This document shows, in pieces, positions 1 to 5,963 of a DNA stretch of 10,216 bases. How positions within the stretch are numbered: position 1 is the stretch's first letter; the number at the start of each line of letters is the position of its first letter. Below the pieces are notes generated by a model. That model was not told where the DNA came from and ran no database searches. It saw only the letters and a program-made list of their open reading frames with translations. Location of the stretch: contig QJYE01000388.1 of assembly GCA_003235785.1 (NCBI GenBank), forward strand, positions 1 to 10,216. The letters are read 5' to 3'. Made by a program: the position numbers and the translations under genes. This DNA comes from Nitrospirota bacterium. Lineage in GTDB: Bacteria > Nitrospirota > Nitrospiria > Nitrospirales > UBA8639.

Positions 1-81
1 AAGGGGATGAAAAAAATTTAACGGTTTCCCCGAGGGGACATGTTGAAGATATGGCAAAGGTAACGGCGAGAACATCTGTGA

Positions 82-112
82 GAAAAACCCTTATCCGCTA
101 ACGGGTAAGGGT
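82..112 (-). terminator. Rho-independent terminator of the lipoprotein/OmpA transcript
   Basis: Read on the minus strand, a 7-bp stem (87-93 with 106-112), one A-C mismatch, a further 3-bp stem (95-97 with 102-104) and a 4-base loop (98-101) are followed at once by a T-rich run (86-82). This is a textbook intrinsic terminator in the direction of the OmpA-like gene. The TAG stop codon of that gene (98-100) sits in the hairpin loop, so coding region and terminator overlap. Confidence 0.85.
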
Positions 113-1243
113 GGCAATGGTGTGATTTTCTTTGGTGACTTGTTCTGGATACAACACAATTTCTACCCGACGGTTTTGAGCCCGTCCTTCCTCTGAATCA
201 TTGGCAACCACCGGTCTGGTATCCGCGTATCCCATCGCCGAGAAATCCGTCGGATTCATGCCGGTTTGTTCAATTAAATACCGGAGCACGGTGGTAGCCC
301 GAGCAGTCGATAATTCCCAGTTCGTGGGATATCGTTGTTGTAATTGCCCATAAATGGGATTGTTGTCCGTATGACCTTCAACTTGAATGTTTTTATTGGG
401 TAAGGTTTCCAACACTTCCCCCACTTGTTTCATGATATCCAATCCCAACGGAGTCAAGTTCGCTTCACCGGATTCGAATAAGATTTGTCCAAGCATCGTT
501 AAAACCAACCGATCTTGATGTTGGGTCACCTTTAAGCTTTTCCCAAATTTTTCTTCGAGTGCTTTGGTAATTCGATCAATTTCTTTACCAACAGTCTGCA
601 CTTCCCCTCTCACCCTGGCCAGTTGAGCCTCTTGCGTTTCCCGAGCTGCGCGCACCTGCTCGAGTTCCTGCTTGAGCTGTTCCACATGTCGAAGACGCGC
701 CTCTAACGCCTTCATCTCTTCTTCTAATTGATTGTTTTGTTCATGCAATTGCAAGAAATCTTTCATTTGGGCCGCGAGCATTGAACGGACGTTCTGAAAG
801 GCTTGCGTCACGTCATCAAAATCCACCACGTTCGCTTCTGTGCCAAGAGAAAAGCTGACTGGATTCGTCCCAGGCTGACTTCCTAAGCCAGCCACTTGGG
901 AATATAAGGCTTGCAGTTCTTTTTTTACTTCTTCTAACTGTTGCTCTTTGACTTGCTCCTGAACGTCGACCATCTCTTCCAACTCTTTGTTCTTTTCTTG
1001 GAGTTGAACCACAGTGGCGTCCTTCACGTTCAACATTTGTTCGAACGCCTGCTTCTCTTCTTCTAGTTGCACGACTAACGCTTCTTTCTTTTGAACAGCC
1101 TTTTGCAACCGTTCCACCTCCTGGGCCGAACCCTGATGAGTCATTTCTAACTCTTTCATGGCCCGTTCATGAGCCTGTTGGCTAAGACAGCCTAACACCA
1201 TCGTACACATGAGCATGACAAAGATAAATTTTACTGCATTCAT
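98..1243 (-). CDS. OmpA/MotB-family peptidoglycan-associated lipoprotein with long coiled coil
   Basis: 381 residues. The N-terminus is a lipoprotein signal peptide with lipobox V-L-G-C at residues 16-19, so the mature protein should start at Cys19 and be lipid-anchored. Residues about 24-118 and 145-235 are rich in E/K/Q/L and look like two coiled-coil stretches, separated by a Gly/Pro/Ser-rich break (119-137). Within the first stretch a 21-residue (three-heptad) repeat is visible (LVVQLEE near 56, TVVQLQE near 77). Residues about 246-365 form an OmpA-like peptidoglycan-binding domain with GHTDN at 290-294, NWELSTAR at 308-315 and GRAQNRRVEIVL at 353-364. The family binds diaminopimelate-type peptidoglycan and tethers the envelope. 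Start: ATG preceded by GGAGG about 10 bases upstream. It lies 71 bases behind the small lipoprotein gene and probably shares its transcript. It resembles MotB-type domains, but there is no MotB membrane helix and no motA nearby, so a flagellar role is unlikely. Confidence 0.88.
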   Translation of the reverse strand: MNAVKFIFVMLMCTMVLGCLSQQAHERAMKELEMTHQGSAQEVERLQKAVQKKEALVVQLEEEKQAFEQMLNVKDATVVQLQEKNKELEEMVDVQEQVKEQQLEEVKKELQALYSQVAGLGSQPGTNPVSFSLGTEANVVDFDDVTQAFQNVRSMLAAQMKDFLQLHEQNNQLEEEMKALEARLRHVEQLKQELEQVRAARETQEAQLARVRGEVQTVGKEIDRITKALEEKFGKSLKVTQHQDRLVLTMLGQILFESGEANLTPLGLDIMKQVGEVLETLPNKNIQVEGHTDNNPIYGQLQQRYPTNWELSTARATTVLRYLIEQTGMNPTDFSAMGYADTRPVVANDSEEGRAQNRRVEIVLYPEQVTKENHTIATLTR

Positions 1244-1314
1244 TTTCTTATTCCTCCACTTGGTCTCGAACCGCCTTCACGTATTTTCGCAATCGTAAAA
1301 CCCAATTTTCCTGC

Positions 1315-1578
1315 TTACTCGGAATCTGGAGAAACAGATTCTATTTCTTGTCTGACCGGGTTCCATCCCTTCGCTTCCAAACATTTCTCAATTCGTTCTT
1401 CATTCAAACCAACGGCACGTTGTAGAGACTGGCATTCCTCCTTATCCTCCAGCAATTGAGCATTCCCGGCTCCCGGCTTTTCCCAATAGATAGTGACAAC
1501 CTGGTTACATCCTAGACTGAGCACAACCAACGTCAAGATTGCTAAACCTAACTTCATGAACGACTTTCTATCCTGCAT
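1315..1578 (-). CDS. Small putative lipoprotein with Cys pair and C-terminal KGW motif
   Basis: 87 residues from the chosen ATG at 1578, which has an excellent ribosome-binding site (AAGGGAGG, 1593-1586, 7 bases upstream). A longer in-frame reading to 1638 lacks such a site and would bury the signal peptide. Residues 8-24 form a hydrophobic signal ending in S-L-G-C, with Cys24 as the probable lipidated residue. The mature part carries W-E-K-P-G near 32, then Cys49 and Cys66, the latter in a C-L-E-A-K-G-W segment (66-72). Small bacterial lipoproteins with W-x-K-x-G, a spaced Cys pair and a C-terminal CMxxKGW motif are common; two of the Cys could form a disulfide in the periplasm. No biochemical role is known to me. 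The OmpA-like gene lies just downstream, so the pair may act together at the envelope. Confidence 0.75.
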   Translation of the reverse strand: MQDRKSFMKLGLAILTLVVLSLGCNQVVTIYWEKPGAGNAQLLEDKEECQSLQRAVGLNEERIEKCLEAKGWNPVRQEIESVSPDSE

Positions 1579-1893
1579 CGATTTGCCTCCCTTAGTTCGG
1601 GTTGCGAGACCATCGCCTCTCATGACCAAAAAGCTCATCGTCCGAAATCCAAAGGTATCCCAAATCGAAAGGACTTAACTCCTGGCTCTCTCCATGCCTT
1701 TTCGGTTTTTCTGGGCTATCCCTTGAGGTAACAGAGGGGAAGAGCTCGTATTCTCAACGAAAATCACCAAATCTTATCAGAAAATGTTTTATCATCCCCA
1801 TTCTGTTTGGAAGAACATTCACATCTACTGCCCCTTCACTCATCCCTTCGAATCAATCTTCCTTCCTTAGGCCAGTTGGCCAGCTGGAATGAT

Positions 1894-1916
1894 AGGGAAA
1901 ACCTATTCCCTTTTTT
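1894..1916 (+). terminator. Terminator-like hairpin, plus-strand orientation
   Basis: A 6-bp stem AGGGAA (1894-1899) with TTCCCT (1906-1911) and a 6-base loop is followed by a run of six T (1911-1916) on the plus strand. On the minus strand the same hairpin is followed by mixed sequence, so it is oriented for plus-strand transcripts. A competing 5-bp hairpin (1892-1896 with 1902-1906) overlaps it. No plus-strand gene precedes it. Confidence 0.5.
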
Positions 1917-1966
1917 CTTCATAGACTGAAGGAATTTCTTACGTTATTGAAGACGACAAGTGACCG

Positions 1967-1990
1967 AGACCTCCCGTTGGGAGGTCTTTT
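1967..1990 (+). terminator. Strong hairpin with T-tract, plus-strand orientation, downstream of nuoM
   Basis: A perfect 9-bp stem (1967-1975 with 1979-1987), triloop GTT, then TTTT (1987-1990) on the plus strand. It lies about 40 bases past the nuoM stop codon, where an operon terminator would be expected, but the T-tract is on the wrong side for nuoM: on the minus strand the hairpin is followed by CGGTC. It may still slow or end nuoM transcription, protect its 3' end, or block antisense transcription into the operon. Confidence 0.6.
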
Positions 1991-2026
1991 ATCGTATCAA
2001 GATAGGGATGAAAGTGGCTGTTGGAT

Positions 2027-3535
2027 TTAGCGAATCGCGACAAGATCAGGGAGATGAGACTGATACTCCGCCATATGTTGAACTAAATGCATCACACTGG
2101 CATCCATCATTTCCATGAGAGGGGAAGGATACAAACCAATCCATAAAATAAGAACAGCAAGTGGGACCACTGTCGCCAATTCTCGCATACTGAGATCGGT
2201 TAGTTGGGAGATGGTGGGATTTTGGGGTTGTCCCAAAACTACTCGTTGTAACATCCAGAGCATGTATGCCGCGGCAAGGACAATGCCCCCCATGGCCAAC
2301 AGAACCATCACATAACTTTCGAAGGATGTTCCGACCAAAACCAAAAATTCTCCAATAAAATTACACGTTCCCGGCAACCCAAATGATGCCACGGAAAACA
2401 GACAAAAAAACGCCACAAATTGAGGCATGGTTTTTTGCACGCCTCCATAATCTTGAATCAATCGGCTATGGGTCCGATCATACAATTGCCCCACCGCTAA
2501 AAAGAGAGCTCCTGTGGTAATACCATGGTTCACCATTTGCAAAATGGCTCCTTGAATGCCATGGTTATTAAAAACAAAAATTCCCAACGTCACAAATCCC
2601 ATATGTGAAACTGATGAATAGGCCACCAGCTTTTTCAGATCTGACTGGGCCAAAGCCATATACCCCCCATACACAATGGCCGCCACTGACAGCCACAAGA
2701 TATACGGGGCAAAGGTCACTGAGGCCTCGGGAAACATAGGGAGACAAAACCGTAAAAATCCATACCCACCCATTTTCAAAAGCACTCCCGCCAACAGGAT
2801 GCTTCCAGCAGTAGGCGCTTCGGAATGGGCATCTGGCAGCCACGTGTGAAACGGCAACATGGGCAGTTTAATGGCAAAGGCCAAAAAGAAGGCCAGAAAA
2901 ATCCAAAACTGGGCGTCGGGGGAATAGGTTTTCTCTGCCAACGCTAAAATATCAAATGTCCGCCCTCCTTCTACGTACACCCCGAGTATCGCCAGCAACA
3001 GGATCAAGCTTCCTGACAAACTGTACAAAACGAACTTGATACCAGCCGCAATGCGTTGAGGACCGCCCCACAGGATGATCATGAAATACATGGGAATCAT
3101 CGTGACTTCCCACAACATGAAAAACAAAAACAGGTCCAACGCCGTAAACACCACAATCATGGCCCCTTCTACCAACAGAATCATCGCCATAAAAGACCGC
3201 ACCCGTGTGGTGATTGATTTCCAGGAGCAGAGCACGCAAAAAGGGCACAACAGCGTCGTGAGCAACACGAGAAGAAGACTAATGCCATCCACTCCGACGG
3301 CATATTGAATATTGAAGGTGGGCATCCATGCCATCCGCTCCACGAATTGCATGCCATGGTTGGAAAAATCAAACCCGTTCAACAGGCCAAGAGAGAGCAC
3401 CAAATCCCCAAGCGTACATCCAAGCGCCACCCGCCGAATCCATTCTTGATCATGAATAAAGGCAATAATCGCCATGCCCAAAAACGGGATAGCGATCATG
3501 ACACTGAGAAAGTGTTCCGTGAAGATCGTATTCAT
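2027..3535 (-). CDS. nuoM: NuoM-like proton-translocating membrane subunit (complex I ND4 type)
   Basis: 502 residues, the usual length for NuoM, with about 14 membrane helices. The Proton_antipo_M core is intact. Glu143 in LWEVTMIPMYF corresponds to the TM5 glutamate of NuoM, Lys223 (IKLPMLPFHTWLPDAH) to the TM7 lysine, Lys254 (LLKMGGYGFLR) to the TM8 lysine, and Glu396 (NFIGEFL) to the TM12 glutamate. These charged residues form the half-channels for proton transfer in the family, and all appear to be kept. Start: ATG with AGGGGAG close upstream. It lies 140 bases after the NuoL-like gene, a wider gap than any other in the operon, with a possible internal promoter. There is no NuoN, NuoH or peripheral-arm gene nearby, so it probably serves the Mrp/Mbh-like complex of this operon rather than a complete complex I. 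MnhD-type proteins are related but lack the NuoM-like LPDAHSEAPTAGS segment seen here. Confidence 0.9.
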   Translation of the reverse strand: MNTIFTEHFLSVMIAIPFLGMAIIAFIHDQEWIRRVALGCTLGDLVLSLGLLNGFDFSNHGMQFVERMAWMPTFNIQYAVGVDGISLLLVLLTTLLCPFCVLCSWKSITTRVRSFMAMILLVEGAMIVVFTALDLFLFFMLWEVTMIPMYFMIILWGGPQRIAAGIKFVLYSLSGSLILLLAILGVYVEGGRTFDILALAEKTYSPDAQFWIFLAFFLAFAIKLPMLPFHTWLPDAHSEAPTAGSILLAGVLLKMGGYGFLRFCLPMFPEASVTFAPYILWLSVAAIVYGGYMALAQSDLKKLVAYSSVSHMGFVTLGIFVFNNHGIQGAILQMVNHGITTGALFLAVGQLYDRTHSRLIQDYGGVQKTMPQFVAFFCLFSVASFGLPGTCNFIGEFLVLVGTSFESYVMVLLAMGGIVLAAAYMLWMLQRVVLGQPQNPTISQLTDLSMRELATVVPLAVLILWIGLYPSPLMEMMDASVMHLVQHMAEYQSHLPDLVAIR

Positions 3536-3609
3536 AGACTCCCCTTTAATGAAAAGTCGGTCAGGGCCACCACCAAGACAGAGAAAACACCCAAGGTTCC
3601 TTCGGAACG

Positions 3610-3640
3610 TCTATAGCATTGAACGATTGTTGGCCGCATT
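3610..3640 (-). promoter_or_regulatory. Possible internal promoter ahead of nuoM
   Basis: On the minus strand the 140-base gap between the NuoL-like gene and nuoM contains an extended -10 type element, TGC-TATAGA (3618-3610). Four of six -10 bases match and the TGn extension is present. No good -35 is seen 17 bases upstream. A small 5-bp hairpin (3596-3600 with 3604-3608) lies just downstream. Weak evidence only. Confidence 0.22.
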
Positions 3641-3675
3641 TCTTTTCTCTCTCTGACAGCAAAGCTCACTGCGGA

Positions 3676-5934
3676 TCACACGACAAACCAGAACAACAGT
3701 CCCATCCCTACAATGAGCCAGAAAATCATCACCAGCAAGTGATGCTGTAACGTACGAGGTTCTAGCTCCTGCCTCATGTTTCCCGCGGCCTCAGCCTGTT
3801 CCCCCTGACGATTCGTATGTTTATCGAGAACTTTGATGTCGATAATCTTCCACAGCCAGTTTGCAATCCCCATGCTTTGTTGGCCGATACCCACAACCAC
3901 ACGATCTACACCCCGAAGGTCCACGACCTGCCAGAGCCATCGGGCAAATCCCACGCTCCGTTGTCCTAAACCCACCACCACCCGGTCAATGCCATGCAGG
4001 TCCACGACCCGCCAGAGCCAACCGGCCATTCCGACACTATTCCTTCCTAAACCCACAACAAGCCCATCAATCCCCCGAAGATCCACCACCCGCCAGAGCC
4101 ACTTCGCTGTCCCAACCGACACATTTGCAATTCCCAGGATCAGGGCGTCAAACACCTGCCGGTCGACAACCCGCCACAACCATCGGGAAAACTGGAGAGT
4201 TGGCAACACCACATACGCCTCATACATTTCGTCGAAATACAGCTTATTCAGAAAATGAACATACCAACGTTTCCCCATGGAGGATTCCCCAAACCAGGAT
4301 CCGGCAAATTTTGTCAAGGAAACGTACCCAACCGCCACACCCCCAACAGCCACGGCAACCGCAAGAATAAGTTGCAAGCCCGTCCCACTCGAAGGTTCTT
4401 CTGGAATAAGAGCCGTCCGATATCCCACAACCGGCGACAAAAATTCTGCAAACCAACTCCACAAGATCAACAACAGGCTTCCGACGATTCCAATGATCGC
4501 CAAAATTCCCGGAAGGTGGATGGGGGAGAAGAAACGCGGCTGTATGGTCTGCCCCCCCATTCCATTTACATAGGCTGTCGATACAGGTTGATAAAACAAC
4601 ACCAGAACGCCCCGCATGACATACATGGCTGAAAAGAATACCGTCAGAAATCCCAGAATCCAGAATGTCCATTGGGTAGAGGCCAGAGGTTGAGCCATCC
4701 ACAATTGTTCATACGGCCCTGAAAAAAGAAGAAAAGGAGGGAGGCAGGCTAATAGTAACGCCCCTGACACAAATGGCCAAATGGAAGGGGTGACGTCTCC
4801 ATGTCGAGGGAACGATGGGGATTCATGCTCATGCACACCAACCGACCGAAGGGCATTTCCCGTCGATAAAAACAAAAATGCCTTCAAACACCCATGGGCC
4901 AGCATATGAAAAATCGACACCACAAAGGCTCCGACCCCGCAGGTCATGATCATAAATCCGATTTGACCTATCGTGGAAAACGCCAGCATGCGTTTAATAT
5001 CCACCTGAGTCAGGGAGACGACCGTCGCAAAGAGCGCCGTCATGCCTCCGATCACTGCAATGAATATCATGGCTTCCGGCGAAAGTATCACGAGGGGACT
5101 CATGCGAACCAACAAGAAAGGTCCGGCATTGACCATGGTTGCGGCATGAATCAAGGCCGAAACGGGAGTGGGAGCTTCCATGGCAAAGGGGAGCCAGACG
5201 TGGAAGGGCACTTGTGCGGATTTTCCCATGGCCCCCATGAATAAAAAGAGGGTAATGAGAGTTACAGCCTGAATAGAAACGTCCGACCCCAGCCAGCCAA
5301 ACAGATTGATCGTGGTTCCCTGCATAGACCCGGCAGCCGCCAAGATCGTCTGAATATCCAGCGTTCCAAAGGTAGAGTAGGTCAGAATGACTCCAAAGCC
5401 TAAACCCACATCAGCCACGGAATTCACAAGAAAGGCTTTGGTGGCGGCCTGAGCCGATGATTTCCGTTCACCCCAATGGGAAATCAACAAATAGGAACAG
5501 ATCCCCATGATCTCCCAGAACACATACATCATGAGCAGATTATTACTCATGACCAGCATGATCATAGAAAAAGTGAACAAGGCAATGACCGCAAAGAACC
5601 GGTTATACCGGGGATCGCCGATCATATATCGGGACGAGTACACATGCACCACACTACTCACTCCGGTGACCAAGAGTAGAAGCAACACGGTGAGTTGGTC
5701 GACATAGAGGCCTAAATCAACAACCAGGTCTCCGGAATGAATCAGTCGATAGAGGGGAATGGAGAATGCCCCATGGGAGACCACCTGCATAAACGCCATG
5801 AGGGAAAACCCAAAGGATAGGGCTATCGCTGGAATGCCGATTTTATGGCCTTGCTCGCCCAGCCAAGGCTTCCCCAGCACAAGCAGCAACACCGCCATGA
5901 GAGGAAGGAAGGGAATGAGGATGAAAAATGTCAT
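3676..5934 (-). CDS. nuoL: NuoL/MrpA-type antiporter subunit with tandemly repeated lateral-helix segment
   Basis: 752 residues from ATG 5934, chosen over an in-frame TTG at 5958 because AAGGTG (5950-5945) lies 10 bases before the ATG. The N-terminal two thirds are an ND5/NuoL fold: Glu141 (FWEIMGICSYLL), Lys238 (GKSAQVPFH), His263 (ALIHAATMV), Lys314, and His343/His347/Lys351 (FHMLAHGCLKAF) match the known proton-path residues of NuoL. Two departures: WLPFAMEAPTP has Phe250 where NuoL has Asp, and the NuoL motif FSKDEIL is replaced by FSGPYEQLW near 404-412. Residues 564-584 (KLYFDEMYE onward) start the lateral-helix region. From Trp585 a 27-residue unit is repeated about 4.5 times, followed by a linker and one last membrane helix (about 727-752). 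The protein is roughly 100 residues longer than ordinary NuoL. It probably takes the place of the missing N-terminal half of MrpA in this operon and translocates H+ or Na+. Confidence 0.9.
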   Translation of the reverse strand: MTFFILIPFLPLMAVLLLVLGKPWLGEQGHKIGIPAIALSFGFSLMAFMQVVSHGAFSIPLYRLIHSGDLVVDLGLYVDQLTVLLLLLVTGVSSVVHVYSSRYMIGDPRYNRFFAVIALFTFSMIMLVMSNNLLMMYVFWEIMGICSYLLISHWGERKSSAQAATKAFLVNSVADVGLGFGVILTYSTFGTLDIQTILAAAGSMQGTTINLFGWLGSDVSIQAVTLITLFLFMGAMGKSAQVPFHVWLPFAMEAPTPVSALIHAATMVNAGPFLLVRMSPLVILSPEAMIFIAVIGGMTALFATVVSLTQVDIKRMLAFSTIGQIGFMIMTCGVGAFVVSIFHMLAHGCLKAFLFLSTGNALRSVGVHEHESPSFPRHGDVTPSIWPFVSGALLLACLPPFLLFSGPYEQLWMAQPLASTQWTFWILGFLTVFFSAMYVMRGVLVLFYQPVSTAYVNGMGGQTIQPRFFSPIHLPGILAIIGIVGSLLLILWSWFAEFLSPVVGYRTALIPEEPSSGTGLQLILAVAVAVGGVAVGYVSLTKFAGSWFGESSMGKRWYVHFLNKLYFDEMYEAYVVLPTLQFSRWLWRVVDRQVFDALILGIANVSVGTAKWLWRVVDLRGIDGLVVGLGRNSVGMAGWLWRVVDLHGIDRVVVGLGQRSVGFARWLWQVVDLRGVDRVVVGIGQQSMGIANWLWKIIDIKVLDKHTNRQGEQAEAAGNMRQELEPRTLQHHLLVMIFWLIVGMGLLFWFVV
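3817..4182 (-). repeat. In-frame 81-base tandem repeat coding for 27-residue lateral-helix units
   Basis: Inside the NuoL-like gene the Trp-Leu-Trp codons occur at 4182-4174, 4101-4093, 4020-4012, 3939-3931 and 3858-3850, an exact spacing of 81 bases. The unit reads roughly W-L-W-R-V-V-D-L-R-G-I-D-x-V-V-V-G-L-G, then x-x-S-V-G-x-A-x. Copies 2/3 share 20 of 27 residues, copies 3/4 share 19, and copies 1/2 share 14. Copy 5 stops after 14 residues. Copy 1 is the most divergent and looks most like the single segment of ordinary NuoL, suggesting that the middle copies arose by later duplication. Confidence 0.93.
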
Positions 5935-5944
5935 ATCAGAGGCA

Positions 5945-5950
5945 CACCTT
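5945..5950 (-). promoter_or_regulatory. Ribosome-binding site that decides the NuoL start
   Basis: AAGGTG on the minus strand (5950-5945), 10 bases ahead of ATG 5934. It lies inside the longer TTG-started reading, and the residues after the ATG (MTFFILIPFLP) are the normal hydrophobic beginning of a NuoL protein. This favours ATG 5934 over TTG 5958. Confidence 0.55.
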
Positions 5951-5963
5951 AACCGCAATCCCG

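Larger units (their letters stand above)
1579..2026. other. Gene-free gap between the antiporter operon and the lipoprotein genes
   Basis: About 450 bases without a credible coding region on either strand. It contains the ribosome-binding site of the small lipoprotein (1586-1593), a near-palindrome (1872-1887, CCAGTTGG followed by CCAGCTGG), and two hairpins followed by T-runs on the plus strand (1894-1916 and 1967-1990). I found no convincing sigma70 promoter for the minus-strand lipoprotein genes here, though one is expected if they are transcribed separately from nuoM. Confidence 0.6.

Noticed and set aside
2568..2843. Minus-strand shadow frame of 91 codons inside nuoM
   Set aside because: Fully inside nuoM in another frame, with no family resemblance; nuoM is intact and well conserved.
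3817..4182. CRISPR-like or non-coding tandem repeat
   Set aside because: The units are directly adjacent, in frame, and diverge in a codon-conserving manner inside an intact coding region; there are no spacers.
3833..4370. Plus-strand open frames of 141 and 169 codons opposite the NuoL repeat
   Set aside because: Their proline/arginine-rich repetitive translations are simply the antisense of the 81-base repeat; there is no ribosome-binding site or family resemblance.
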